Under the pieces are notes generated by a model. It worked only from the letters and a program-made list of their open reading frames with translations, was not told where the DNA came from and did no database searches. Below, in pieces: positions 1-11,346 of a stretch of 64,000 nt of DNA. The first letter of the stretch is position 1. Each line of letters begins with the position of its first letter. The stretch is taken from contig JAUCEF010000013.1 in NCBI GenBank assembly GCA_033558025.1, positions 2,411,001-2,475,000 on the forward strand, in the 5' to 3' direction. The position numbers and the translations under genes were made by a program. The DNA is from Phytophthora sp. 'mugwort'. Lineage: Eukaryota; Oomycota; Peronosporomycetes; Peronosporales; Peronosporaceae.

Positions 1-1800
1 TCCTTGCCAGCCTGAGCGAAGTCTGGGTCGGTTACGACGACGTGTAGCCCAGAATTATCCTGCTGCACGAATATTACTCCCCGCTGGCCACCTAATACAT
101 ATTGGATGTACGAGTATTAGTACCGTATCATTTCAAAATTAGTATTGATACACAACCTGGACAAGACGCTCGGATTGCACAGAATTCATCACATGTATGA
201 CACCGTTCATATAGACGAAAAGTGGCTTAACATGTACAAGGTTCAGCATCTTGCTGTAGGAATATCAGTTCATTAAACTAGTTATAGGACTACCGTTCTG
301 CTAACAATGTAAACGCGAATCTAAGTGTTTCTTGTTTGTGGATGCAGAATCCATATTCGACGTTCAGGTGGGGGCACATCCAATCCCGTTGGCACATCGA
401 AGCCTAGACGCTGAAGGGTAGACAACACTACCTCGCCATGTAAACCAAGCGCCATCGCGTGACGATAAATATACTTGCAATGGCGACCAAAGGAAGCAAT
501 CATACTTGGCACATTTAGTTATTCTGCTTGTGTGTCAAGGAAATATATGTCGTTACGCAGTCCCCCCCATGTAGCATGGAACATGATCGCAGTGTGCACT
601 CTCCAAAGAAGTATGAGTTCTTCGTGATGATGTCGCCATGCGGACTTCACGCGATGTTGAAAAAAAGCAGCAATCTCCAATCCAGTTATTTTACGAATGC
701 CGTTCTCCACGGTGGCCAAATCGATTGCCACATCTCTGACAAAGCGGGACATGAAAAGAAGCAATGTTGCACAGTTTCAATTGCTGTACATGACTATCTG
801 ACGCACTGCTGTACTGTTGGATGCTGTGTCTTCGAGAAGTACAGTCGAGATCCCACAATGAGGTCTCCGAAAAGCAACCGTAGCATTACATCATGCCCAA
901 CCGGGATTAGACACCGCCGGAGCCAGATCCACTTTGACAAAATAGAATGAAGACGCCTCGGTGAGCACCCAGTTGGCGCATCGGATGTGTTTCAATGACG
1001 GGTGTCTGCCGTAGGAGCGAGATCCAGTCTTCCGATCGTAGATCGGGGAAAAATATCGTATGTTGGCCAATTATCAATCCACAAGCGGAAGGTGACACTG
1101 CGCGAGTTGAAACACGAACTATCCCCGCTTCAGGATCAGGTAAAACGCGGGGAAATATCTCACTGAGTTGTCGGTACAAAAAAAAACAGAAATATTTCGG
1201 TGAGTTGTATGCACGATCCAAGCAGCGGTCTCAATTCGTTGCAACCTTGCGAGAAAACTCAAGCGATGTTAGCCAGCGACGAGATTCGTTTAGAAAATCA
1301 GCTAGACACCAGTTTTTGTTGGCAGAAAGTTCACGGCACAATCGTCTGAATTGAATGGTCCCGGCTTCCAGTGGCTCTCGTGGATTGCCACCGTCGATGC
1401 CACACACAAAATTTAGATAGTGTGCTCAACCAGATTCAGCGTCTTGCTGTAGACCGCACGGGTCAAATTGACACACGTTGTGACAACTGTACCTTTGTCC
1501 CTGTTGACAGACGTCCGGTGTGCAACAGACCCTCCACACATGACCATATCCCAAATTTCCCATCAAACTGACCCTTATGATGGCAATCGTAGCCTGGCCG
1601 AGCCACAGCAGTCAGAAACATAACCTTTCCGATGAAAAGTTTACTGGGTGATGATGTGTACGGAGCAACCTCATTGGCTGCTAAGTAAAACATGTTGACT
1701 GCCCTCGTTTTGTCCAGTTTTTAAAGCATTTACGTAGAGGCGGTAATAATACATCAGGGACTTGTGAACTGCCGTATACTGTGAGTTTGTATACTCTGTG
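1..1800. other. no recognisable gene
   Basis: Both strands carry only short open frames (for example 528-950 plus and 907-1221 minus). None has a domain I recognise, a plausible continuation by splicing, or low-complexity coding character. I see nothing supportable here. Given the decayed transposons just downstream, this is probably old repeat sequence. Confidence 0.5.
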
Positions 1801-1804
1801 GAAG

Positions 1805-2345
1805 TTACACTTCTGTGCCCAAAAGGTTGCGTGCCCCATACAGGAGGCGAGGAGCATCACCGATGACAGTACCCTCAAAAGCGTTTTGCCGCTTCTTCTT
1901 TGCTGCTTTTCGTCCCTCTGGTCTGGGCGCGTCGCCCTCTGCGCCTGCTTTGAGTTTAGCCTTCGCGCTGGCGTCACTCGTGGGCTTGATGGTCCACTTG
2001 GGCTTGGCCTTCAGCTCTTGCCGCGCGGCGAGAAATTCAAACGGTTGCTTGTGACGGTCAGCGTAAATTTTCATAGCTGCGTTCAGGTACATGGTCTCCG
2101 CTCCATGCGTTCCGCTCCCTGCTCTTCATTTTGTCGTACACCCCGCGGAATGCGTCACCTCTGGCTGCAACTCCTTCCAGCGGTCAATAACTGCCATCTC
2201 TGAACGCTCCTCCGTGTCTTCGTCGCCCTTGTTCGTTAGCCACTGGCAATATAGCCGACTCGTGAAGGTCTTCGTCTGCCCAGTACCGCGAACAGCGTCT
2301 CCAGCGACGCCCGGCAGGGCTGGATGGTCTCGCTTTTACTCCCTT
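1805..2345 (-). pseudogene. NAM/Myb-like transposon-associated protein, decayed
   Basis: Read on the minus strand, this resembles the plant-type NAM-associated (Myb/SANT-like) domain found in oomycete transposon accessory proteins. Seen: a segment with VAGDAVRGTGQTK, then ERSEMAVIDRWKELQPEV, a shifted frame with GVYDKMKSRERNAW, and a third stretch (MKIYADRHKQPFEF...KPKW) that matches the usual 'hAAAWEVL..PKW' end of the domain. At least two frameshifts separate the blocks, so it cannot make a full protein. Such domains bind DNA in related mobile elements; that is family knowledge, and any function here is lost. The assignment rests on pattern recognition, not alignment. Confidence 0.45.
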
Positions 2346-2699
2346 CTCGCCAGTTGCTCATGGTTAAGAGGGCAAGTGTCGTTTTTGTCGTTTCCTTTGC
2401 GCTATACTGAAAGCAATTCACGTCGCTTGAGATTCGGGTCTAATTTAATACCATCGAGCGATGTTATAGTTCAGGGTGAATTTAAAAACTAGCAATAGGA
2501 CCTGCCGCTGGAAATCTTATTGTGCTTTGCTGTCGTTTTACCGATGGTGCGTAATCACTAAGCCGCTATTTACAAAGCGAAACCAGGTCTTTGCAAATGA
2601 TGGCCAGAGGCCGATAAAACGTATCCCAGACCCTCTAGTTTTAATCCAATCAAGGACAGCCAAATCATTTTGTGGCCAGCAACCACGAGACGGGGGCAG

Positions 2700-2995
2700 T
2701 CGCCGAGGCTTCATTCAGAATCAAGCCCTCGGGAGAACAAGCTCCGCGCCAGCAGCCGGACAGCAGCAAAGACGGTAGATGCTACGGCAGTTGGACGACA
2801 CCGAAGGCGGCAGCAGATGGACAGTAGACAGCGGCGAGGACGGTAGAGGTGGTGAGCTGGACAGCAGCGAGGACGGCAGAGGCAGCTTATGGACAGTAGC
2901 GAGGACGGCGAAGGCGGAAAGAGTGGCAGCTAGAGCGACGGAAAACAGAGGGCGGCAGCAGATGGACGGTAGCGAGGGCGGCAAAGCACTGACAC
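2700..2995. repeat. imperfect GC-rich minisatellite
   Basis: Irregular repeats of a block like GGACAGTAGCGAGGACGG followed by AGAGGCGG. The phrase GGCGGCAGCAGATGGAC occurs near 2808 and again near 2952. Units vary in spacing and sequence. Open frames on both strands through this stretch are by-products of the repeat. Confidence 0.5.
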
Positions 2996-3004
2996 GACGG
3001 ATGT

Positions 3005-3842
3005 TTGTATAGGTCGTTGGAGTATGGATTCAATGCAACATTTGCGATGGAGATGACAATTCCTCTTTCTGACCGTTTAACTTGTCGTTTGTTTATTAAG
3101 AATGGGTTACCTATGGGTCGTGACGTAACAAGGTACCCCCCTACGTTTGTTTTCACTATAGTGGAAGGATATCGCGTACTGCGAGCAAAGATTGAATAGC
3201 ACTTTGTGAACAAGTTGCCTAGACAGTGGCGCTCTGACTTTACTCTAAACTTCAAGCCTACTAACAATGCGTACCAGAAGGATTTCCAGAAATCTTTGCA
3301 GCGAGAGCGATGAAATGCAAGTTCAACTGGACACGACATGGCATGGCAAAAGGCAAGACTTCGCAACGGTGGCCAAGCCGGTTTCATCTTAGAGATCTAC
3401 GTGTACGTGCCCAAGCCTGCCGGGCTTACGACAACATTGAGAGGGGCAACCGCGTCACGCATCCAAGAGCAGATGCCTCGCGTTGCTGGGCTTCTACGCG
3501 AGCAAATGTTGCAGCTGGACCAGCGGCGCAAACATACATGGCGGTGACCAAGCTAGGCTTCCCGAAGATTCCCCACTAGTCGTTCCAGACAACACAACTT
3601 TCCGGCAGTTGCAGCACGTGGATGCGCATCAAGCTGCGATAGAGGGCTCGCTACTGGCGGAGCAGCAGCAAGCCAGTGCAGATTACCAACTCGTTCGAAT
3701 CAAGATCCATGGTGTTCCTGTCGCCAGGCAGGTGAATATCAGCGATCTTCGCGCCGTCTTGGTCTCCACAACTACAGCCTCCGTCCTCCGCTTCGAGCCC
3801 CAGCAAGTGTTGATACACCAGCTCCAGCTGAAGACATGGTAG
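3005..3842 (+). pseudogene. unknown TE-associated conserved protein, decayed
   Basis: Three plus-strand blocks look like former coding sequence broken by stops and shifts: 3005-3300 (...PPTFVFTIVEGYRVLRAKIE, stop, HFVNKLPRQW...), 3338-3547 (...FILEIYVYVPKPAGLTTTLR...MPRVAGLLREQ) and 3550-3840 (LVVPDNTTFRQLQHVDAHQAAIEG...VNISDLRAVL). The order and style suggest a single protein of a repeated oomycete family. I do not recognise a catalytic or binding motif and assign no function. Neighbours on both sides are transposon remnants. Confidence 0.4.
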
Positions 3843-3949
3843 ATACAGATCATTAGATCATTAAGCTTAGGAAGAGGAGGCGTTAACAAGCGTTAAGCAA
3901 AAACTACATTTCGTTTATCGACAAAGCATTTGACTTGTAATCGTAGTGG

Positions 3950-4385
3950 CTGTACAATTTCTTACCGACCGCTTCCTTTTGCCCTGTACACGAAGGCATC
4001 GCGACCCTCAGTACCGCGAGCGGGTCTTCTCGGAACGTTATGTTGGCATGACAGCGCTTGAGCAGCGAAAACCCGACTTCAATCGGATTGAGGTCGGGCG
4101 AGTGGGGGCCAAAAAACCAGGAGAGCGCCGGTTTCGTAAATCATATCCTGAAGTTCCTTGTACATGTGGATTTTCGCGTTATCCATCACAAAGATGGAGC
4201 GCGGCAACGGCCACGGATTGAGGTAAGGGAGGATCTTGGACTGAATACTTCATGAAAACTTGATCTAGTGAAGGTGCCGTCGACGTCGCCCCACCCGGAA
4301 AAAAACTTAACGTCCATCGCGGCTAAGATAGATGCACGCTTACAGCGGCTGAATGGAATAGTGGCGTGTGCTGGCGTATTCCGGG
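3950..4385 (-). mobile_element. Tc1/mariner-like transposase remnant
   Basis: The minus strand encodes the C-terminal half of a Tc1/mariner-type DDE transposase in two frames. One frame gives AAMDVKFFSGWGDVDGTFTR; the next gives LNPWPLPRSIFVMDNAKIHM (second catalytic Asp in VMDNAKIH) and then, after a single shift near 4110, PHSPDLNPIEVGFSLLKR (catalytic Glu in NPIE). The N-terminal helix-turn-helix part is missing and the upstream end abuts the piggyBac remnant. It cannot encode an active enzyme. Family knowledge: such enzymes cut and paste by terminal inverted repeats; I did not find repeats around this copy. Confidence 0.7.
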
Positions 4386-4399
4386 CGGGGTCCACTTGC

Positions 4400-5369
4400 A
4401 TCGGACACCGGTTTCAACTTGGTGGGTATTCTTCAAACGAATCGCAAAAGATGGTGCAAAGATGTGAAGTTTCCGCTCAAAACGAGACCCGCAAACGTGC
4501 CAAGAGGCACATTCAAGATGGCGGTCGCTGAAACAATCCGGGGCTCGTTGCGTTGGGGTGGCTCGACAACAGGGCTGTCTATTTCCTTGCTTCTCAAGTT
4601 GGTGCTGACATGACAACTGTGCTGCGACGCGAGAAAACTAGTGAGCAAAATCCGGTCCGTTGCCCTGGAATTGTTGACGAGTACTAGCGATACATGGATG
4701 GTGTTGACTGTCATGATCAGTTAGACTTCAGTCCTACTCGTTGCAGCTTTCAAAACGGTAAGTTTCGTACGGTGACTTTGTCAACTTATGCACCGGGTTG
4801 CTATGTTGACAAGGTGTATTTTGTCTGCAGGTTCCAGAAGTACTACAAGAGCCTCTTTCTTGGGCTCGTAGATATGGCGATTGTCAATGCATACATCGTG
4901 TGCACACAAGTATTGGAGAAAGCGGAAGAAACGGCTCAATCACTACAGCTTTCTAGCACGCCTACACAAGCAGCTGACCAGCCAGGCTGAGAATGGCTTC
5001 ACGGGAACGTCGGGTGCAGAAACCGCAGGTTCCGCGCTGGAGCAAGCTATCAGTGTTCGAGGTGACCACACGCTCGTGCAGACATCCGCTACGAGAATGA
5101 ACAACGGTGTACAGAGACTTCGGCAGCTCCAATGCAAAGTATGCTCGCACTACAAGCTGGCAGGTAAGAAGTGGGGTGGCACGTCGACATTCTACTGCCC
5201 GAAGTGCTCCGAGGGCAAAAAAGGAGTGGTGACGCTGTGCAAACAAGGTCAGAGGATATTCAGAGAACGAGGGAATGACATGCGCACAAATTTGGCACAT
5301 GATTGGGCAGATGGCGAGTTTTCGCCTTCAACAACACACACTCGCGATCGTAGCTTAGCTAAGCCCTAA
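4400..5369 (+). mobile_element. piggyBac-like transposase remnant with intron
   Basis: Plus-strand piggyBac (DDE_Tnp_1_7) blocks in order: GILQTNRKRWCKDVKFPLK and PRGTFKMAVA near 4430-4530; a shifted frame with YFLASQVGADMTTVLRR and CPGIVDEY; then the hallmark MDGVDCHDQL at 4694; FQKYYKSLFLGLVDMAIVNAYIV from 4831; and a C-terminal zinc-ribbon-like CKVCSHYK...CPKCSEGKKG near 5140-5220. A canonical intron lies at 4758-4830 (GTAAGT...CTGCAG). Joining across it gives SLQLSKRFQKYYK. A premature stop before MDGVD and frameshifts, including a one-base loss right after HDQL, make it a pseudogene. Only the C-terminal half is present. Confidence 0.75.
4758..4830 (+). other. spliceosomal intron within piggyBac remnant
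   Basis: The donor GTAAGT follows AAAACG and the acceptor TTGTCTGCAG precedes GTTCCAGAAG. Removing 73 nt joins two halves of a conserved piggyBac motif in the right phase. This is direct sequence evidence of an intron in a transposase gene. Confidence 0.7.
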
Positions 5370-6114
5370 TCGGATGCACACAATTGACCTCGTAACATAG
5401 TGTCTGCTTCCACCTTTTTGCACGTCCCATTCCTCCGCACCTCGCTCTCTTGTCTCTCGATCACCTTGCTTTATTCCCCTGATGAATGTGTGACTGTGTG
5501 GGCCACACATGCGATAGCTGAGAGTTTCTCTAAATCTCGGAATTGCATAAAAGCTGTTGCGATGAATTCATTGGAGGATTTTTTCTAGCAGATCATGCCT
5601 CTACCCTCTAGCGGAATTGTCGTCAGGGAGGTTAGCAACAAGTGTGACTCAAAAGGTACATTTAACGACTTTGCTAAACTATTGCATACTTTAATCAATA
5701 AGATTCCTTATGCCGTCCCGGAGGGTATAAGGGACTGTCCTGTCACCCCTCCGCGGCCAAGGGGTTAAAGCCTGATATCGGAGTTGGTCACTAATCGTTC
5801 TGATTGGCAGTTTATATTAAGTACGAAATAATATGTAGCTTTTTCATCAATAACTTAGTTCCAGCCACCTAACCACACTACCGATAAAGGCTATTTTTCA
5901 AGTCCGATTCGCCAAAAGACTTGAAAAGGACAATAAATCCTGACAAATTCTTAGCACGCGCAGGTAAAAGCTCTTGTCCACATCATCATTTCAGCCAGTA
6001 AGCGTGAGTTCTCCAATCGTTCGAGTCAAGACGTATTCGTAGGGAGACGCCTATTGTAGACGGGTACTATATCCTCCAGACGGTTGCAGCAAGCCGACTA
6101 GCAGCAACGAACGC
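5370..6114. other. intergenic, SMU1 upstream region
   Basis: No gene seen. The first part (5400-5590) has a short open frame without recognisable features. The 5700-5760 stretch is GC-rich with a short C/G-run hairpin-like segment. A TCATTTC close to the oomycete initiator pattern lies near 5987, about 125 bases before the SMU1 start; it is suggestive only. Confidence 0.4.
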
Positions 6115-7852
6115 ATGGAGTCCGCAGCAGCTAAGGACGGCGCGCCCTCGCGTGAGCTGGAGGTAGACTCCAGCGACGCCATCCGCCTGATCCTGCAATT
6201 CCTGCGCGAGAACCGTCTGTTTGGCGCTATGCGCGCGCTACAGGAGGAGTCGCAGGTGAGCCTCAACGCAGTGGAGTCCGTGGAGACGCTGGCCAACGAC
6301 ATCTCACACGGCCGCTGGGACCGCGTCCTGCAGCAGACGAAGACGCTCGAGTGCAGCGCCTCTGTCATGATGGACCTGTATGAACTTGTGGCGCTCGACA
6401 TGATGGAGGCACAGGAAGGCGGCGTGGCAGTGCAGCTGCTCCGCAATACACCAGCCATGGGCATCATGAAGCAAAAGCAGCCGGAGCGCTACCTGCGGCT
6501 AGAGAAGCTGTCCCAACGCGCAATCTTCGACTCTACAGAGGTCTATGCTGGCAGCAGCAAGCAGAAACGACGGGACGACGTCGCGCAACTCTTCCGCAAT
6601 GAAGTCACGACAGTGGAGCCATCCCGACTGCTGGTTCTCCTGGGCCAAGCACTCAAGTGGCAGCAGCTTCAGGTGATGAACAATTAATTGGCTATGGTTT
6701 GGAGATATAATTGACGATGCGGTGGTCTCCATTGTATATTGTTTGCAGGGTCTGGTGGCTCCTGGGCAGGACTTTGATTTGTTCCAAGGTGGAGCGAAGG
6801 AAGAGGTGGTGGACAGATCCGATAAGCTGGTGCGCAAGCCCGCAGGCAAGCTCAAGTTTAGCAAGACGTCGATGCCACAATGCGCACAATTTAGTCGCGA
6901 TGGGCGAATGCTCGTGACCGGTGCTAAGGATGGATTTGTGGAGGCTTGGGACTTTGAAAAGTGCAAGCTGCGAAAGGATCTGGACTACCAGGCGAAGGTA
7001 CGAGGAAATACTGTTGTGAGTGTGGCAATACATTAATTGTGCTTGCTTGGTTGCCTATTTCAGGACGAGTTAATGATGCACGATGTGAGTGTAACGGCTG
7101 AAGCCTTCAGTAGGGATGGAGAGCTACTGGCAACAGGTAGCGAAGATGGCAAGGTCAAGGTGTGGAAGGTCTCGACAGGAATGTGCCTACGTCGCTTTGA
7201 CAACGCTCACAGCCAGGGCATCCAGAGTATTATGTTCTCGCGAGATGGCACTCAGTTGCTGACGGCATCGTTTGATCATCTCGTTCGCATCCACGGGCTC
7301 AAATCGGGCCAGACGCTGAAAGAGTTTCGTGGTCACCAGAGCTACGTCAACACGGCTTTGTTTTCTTCGGACGATAGCAAGGTCATCTCGACGTCGAGTG
7401 ATGGAACGCTAAAGATCTGGAGCGCAAAGACGACAGAGTGTCTGCAGACTGTGCAGCCGCCAAGCGAATCCTATACTGCAGAAATGGATATCGTTAGTGC
7501 GTTATTGGTGCCCACCGCGTCTCGAACTGGGGAAGACATCGTTATTTGCACGCGTACGAGTGACATGCTTCGCGTGTCCATGGGGGGAGATGTTTTGCTG
7601 ACTTACAAGGGAGATCCGTTTAACGACAAGAAGGTTGGCAACTTTGTTGCCTGCACGCTGTCAATGCGCGGAAAGTGGCTGTACGGCGTGACCGACAGGG
7701 GTTTCATCGTGAGCTTTGCCACAGCAACTGGCGAACTCGAAACAGCGATGCAAATCTGCAACGCCGACGCGTTCGGCATCGCCCACCACCCGTATCGTAA
7801 TATCGTAGCCACGTACGGCAGTGACCGATACGTCCGACTGTGGAAAGCGTAA
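6115..7852 (+). CDS. SMU1: SMU1 WD40 splicing factor
   Basis: Three exons, 6115-6672, 6749-6997 and 7064-7852, with GT-AG introns of 76 and 66 nt, all phase 0. They give a 531-residue protein (animal SMU1 is about 513). Residues ~18-50 form a LisH segment (AIRLILQFLRENRLFGAMRAL) followed by a CTLH-type region. A linker has ALKWQQLQGLVAPGQDFDLF, a very SMU1-like stretch. The C-terminal half is a WD40 propeller with repeats ending VWK, IHG, IWS and LWK. Known role: SMU1 pairs with RED in the spliceosomal B complex to activate splicing in the nucleus. The start has no in-frame competitor. It is convergent with PWP1, whose stop is 285 bp away. Identity is firm from the ordered motifs; exon joins are inferred but restore the family sequence exactly. 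Confidence 0.93.
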
Positions 7853-8136
7853 ACCAAATACTTCGAAGTAGGATTTTTGTAGCGGTGTTGAAGTTGTCAG
7901 CATTGTCGTAAGTCATCAGTTTGTTGAGATCGACGATGATGCCTCTGCACTCGCTAAAGTGTCGTCCTGAGCTGTGTTAGACCAGTTACACACTGCTACA
8001 TGTGCCCCCAGTATGCTGAAAAAGTTGTAGTGACAAAATTTGTTCTCTTACCGAGCCGAGAAGCTATCATAAAATACGACCTGACACGCTTTATATCGAT
8101 GTATCGTTGTTTGGGAAAAGCATCGTGTACGGTTAT

Positions 8137-9831
8137 CTAGTTTTTCTTGCCCTTTTTGCCTTTGCTTGCCTTCTTCTTACCTTGCTGCTTTTCACGCTCT
8201 TCCTCGCGCGCCAGCTCTTCTCCAAGCTGGTACGGCGACCGGAACGACGCTGAGATATCGCTAGATGCAGCCGTAGCAACACCTTGTACGCGGGAGCCAA
8301 ATCGGCGCTCGATACCTTCGTTCTCGGAGATGTCCCAAAGCGCCAACACACCCTTAGAACCACCAACGCCGAGCATGAACGGTGAGTCCTGGTAGAAGGA
8401 CAGTGTGAATAGCTCACCCTGCATAACATTAAAAGCACAAAGTCAGTCCAAAATACTTCAAAGTACTGCACAATTATCGACTGCAGCAACAGTGCAACGT
8501 ACCACATTCATTTCCTTGGAGGTGACACACACAGGCGCATTGTCCTTCAAGTCCCAAAGCTTGACAGTTTTGTCGACGCCAGCCGTCGCAAGCAGGCCAG
8601 GCACATGAGCAGAGAAAGAGATAGCCGACACAGCACCAGCGTGGGCGTCGAAACGGAACAGTGGGGCCGAGCCGTTCATTCGCACGTCAAAGCCCACCAC
8701 AACACCGTCTTCCGAAGACGCCACAATGGTGCTCGGGTTGTGTGGCGCCCATGCGATGCTCTCCACCTCGGCCGACAACTGGAACTTTGAAAAAGCGTCT
8801 GGCTGACGACCATCCAGCACAACAATCGTTCGGTCGAAAGACGCACTCGCGAGCACCGTGGTCTCGGCCGGGTTCCAACGCACGCTCTGCACCTTGTTGC
8901 TGTGGTGCGCCATGGTGTACAAGCACTTCTGTGTCGTGATATCCCATACTTTGACTGTCGAGTCTGCGGAACCACTGGCGAGCATGTTGCGGTGGCTGCT
9001 GTTCCAGTCGAGCGACATTACTGCGTCCTGATGGCTGCCCGGCTTGAGCGGCGTCTTGCGGTTCTTCCGTCTCTTCGAAATCTTGGGCATAGCAACGTCA
9101 CGAAGCTCCTCATCATGTTCACCGCCGAGCGTCGCTGAGGGCTCCAGCACGTCCATCACGTTGAGATCCCAGATCTCAATACCAGGCTTGAAAGTGCCCA
9201 CGGCGACAAAGCTGCCGTCGACCGGTCCTGAGGTCGGGTCAAGCGGCACAGGTGCACAATCCATCCAGGCCATGCACAAGGGGAAGGCTGGCAGATTGAT
9301 CTCGTGGTGCACATAGAGCGCGCCGTTCTCTTCATCGTAGACCTGCACCTCAAGATTGCTGAAGTCCTCCTCCGTGTTCGTCACGAGGATGACGCTGTCC
9401 GTGGGGCGGATCTCCACGTCTTCCTTGTCCATCTCCATCTCGTCGTCCTGTTCATCCTCGTCGTCATCCATAGCCACGTTGCCCTCCTCGTCGGGGTGCT
9501 CAGCCGTGCCGTCGTCCTGCTGTTCAGCGGCATCCTCCTCGATGGCACCGGCGCCGCCTCCTAGATAGTTGTTAATGGCGGCATCATCGTCCTCCTCGTC
9601 ATACTCGTCCATCTTGAAAGAGGCAGGCAGACCGTTGTTGTCCTTCTCGTCCTGCCTCTGCTGCTCAGCGGCGTCCTCCTCGGCCATGACCTCCTCCATG
9701 GCGATCTGCTCCTCGGCCTCTTCCTCCATGGCTGTCTCGCGCAGCATCTTCATCTCATTGTCAGTCAGCTTAAGCTTCTCCGGGATGCGACGCGACGCGC
9801 CTTTCGGTACCCAAGCGAGCGCAGAGATCAT
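8137..9831 (-). CDS. PWP1: PWP1, WD40 ribosome-biogenesis protein
   Basis: Two exons, 9831-8503 and 8418-8137, with an 84-nt intron (GTACGT...ATGCAG), phase 0, giving 536 residues (human PWP1 is 501). I chose the ATG at 9831 (MISALAWVPKGASRRIPEKL) because PWP1 proteins begin with a similar short strand. The frame stays open 43 codons further upstream, but that part has no family likeness. Residues ~25-160 are strongly acidic with many Glu/Asp runs. A WD40 propeller follows (MSLDWNSSHRNMLASGSADS, VWDITTQKC, LWDLKDNAPVC). The C-terminus is lysine-rich (KKKASKGKKGKK), a likely nucleolar signal. Known role: PWP1 works in rRNA synthesis and 60S assembly in the nucleolus. Confidence 0.92.
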
Positions 9832-10228
9832 GACGGCCAGGTGGAGCGACGCGCAAACTGATGCGGCGAATGGACTATGAAGCGCTGCTGACGGCGTTGC
9901 TACCATCGATTTTGAAAACCTTTTGTAATGAATACATGAAACATGATGGTCAGTGGCCAAAGCCGTGCGATAACTACAACATGCAAAAGAACGTTATGGC
10001 TTCACTTGACACGCATGACAAAAATATATTATTATTGATAATAATAACACGTACAGTACTGTACATGTGGTGTTTCTCCTAGTCAAATCACTCTATGAGA
10101 GGGAATGGGAGATACACAAAAGAAAAAAAAAAGGTTATGTGAGCTTAGCAGGAAAACTTAAAGTTGATGGTTTTCAAACGTAGTTGAATACATATAGTTT
10201 TGATCTGTTTCCGCTTTAATTTGGCCAC
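9832..10228. other. intergenic, between PWP1 start and FOR20 end
   Basis: 397 bases hold the PWP1 5' region and the FOR20 3' end. They contain an A/T hairpin near 10027-10046 (ATTATTATT...AATAATAA) and a perfect 14-base palindrome GTACAGTACTGTAC at 10051-10064. No further gene is visible. Confidence 0.5.
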
Positions 10229-11346
10229 CTACTTCTTGAACATCACCGGTGAGGGTTCCTTGCCTCCATCTAGGGACACGAAAAGACATGCAGGTTAGAT
10301 CGAACGTCATGCAGCCCAACCACTATTTAGACTCTCACCGACTATAGCCTGATGGGTCGGATCCCCTTTAAAGCTGCGTTCCTGCTGAGCGAAGGAAACC
10401 ACGCTCGAAAGTTGTTCAACAACACCTAATACAAAGTTTCCCGGGAATTAGAATTGGCCTTAAACTTACATCATGATTGCCATGTGCTGGCAATGCAGCA
10501 AACTGATTAAGCTGGTGATCGACGTTAAGGTCTTGTTCTCGCTGCTGTTCCTGGTCTGTTGGATAGTACGCAAAACCAAAATGTTGGCGAGTCTAACAAG
10601 TGGAAGGTCATGTTGCTATAAATCCGCGTCGTACTTCGGTTTTGTTGCAAACTCGCCACAATACTGTAGAGCAGAGGAACATGCGCGAAGCGAGGATCCT
10701 CTGTGACTAAAACAACGCATCATACAACATAGAAGATCATTATTAGTAGAAAGCACTAAAACCTCGCTAGCTTCGAATCAAAAATCAAAGTAGTCTCCCA
10801 CGCACCGTTGAGCTCACTCGAAAGGAAGTGGCGGTCAAATGGCTTTTCAGCCGGCTGCCCGGACTCTAAAAGCGCGTTTCCACACCAAACACTCCGCATT
10901 AGCTAAAACCACCCCTACTGACGAGGTCCAAATATATAGATTTCCTCTAACCAGGCAGAAAAACCGATAGCGCATGCCGATATCCATTGTACTCGAAGTA
11001 TTCGCGGATGAGCTCGTTGATAATCAAGTTCTCGTTCGAGAGCTTCGGCTTGGGCACGTCCTGCACATGGACAGCAGTCCTCTTATCAGTAATATATAGT
11101 AATATGCATATCTATCGTATCACAACTCCAATATGTCACATGATCGTCCAGTGCCGCAAAGATCTCGGCGCGAATCCGAGATTTAATCTGATCCAGCGAC
11201 CCCCGCGCCGCCAGTGTGTCCTTCAGCACTGCACACGACTTTTAGTCACCACTCTCTTTCCACTATACCCCAAACATCCAGCATCCTCCCACCGCACCTT
11301 CCTTCAAGTCCGACAGCGTCGCATGCTCTCCATCGTCAGCACTCAT
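10229..11346 (-). CDS. FOR20: FOR20/CEP20-like centriole and basal-body protein
   Basis: Eight small exons on the minus strand: 11346-11298, 11228-11140, 11060-10952, 10865-10806, 10706-10660, 10592-10470, 10384-10339 and 10269-10229. All seven introns are GT-AG, 67-99 nt. Summed exons are 564 nt in one frame, 187 residues; human FOR20 is 174. Residues ~16-45 read VLKDTLAARGSLDQIKSRIR then AEIFAALDDH, the family's N-terminal helix. A LisH segment follows (NENLIINELIREYFEYNGYR, HALSVFLPESGQP), then FDRHFLSSELN and PLLYSI. The C-terminal 60 residues are poorly conserved and Q-rich. Known role: FOR20 acts at centriolar satellites and basal bodies in ciliogenesis, fitting a zoosporic organism. 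The joins at 10660/10592 and 10470/10384 are the least certain. The start is the only ATG giving the conserved N-terminus. Confidence 0.88.

Noticed and set aside
528..950. 140-codon open frame on plus strand
   Set aside because: No recognisable motif and no plausible splice continuation; overlapped antisense by equally long frames. Treated as chance.
1781..2203. 140-codon open frame on plus strand
   Set aside because: It is the antisense shadow of the NAM/Myb-like remnant on the minus strand.
2887..3387. 166-codon open frame on minus strand
   Set aside because: It spans the minisatellite and the antisense of the unknown remnant; no motif of its own.
9304..9880. Ser/Val-rich plus-strand frames
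   Set aside because: Antisense of the acidic Glu/Asp region of PWP1; composition follows from that.
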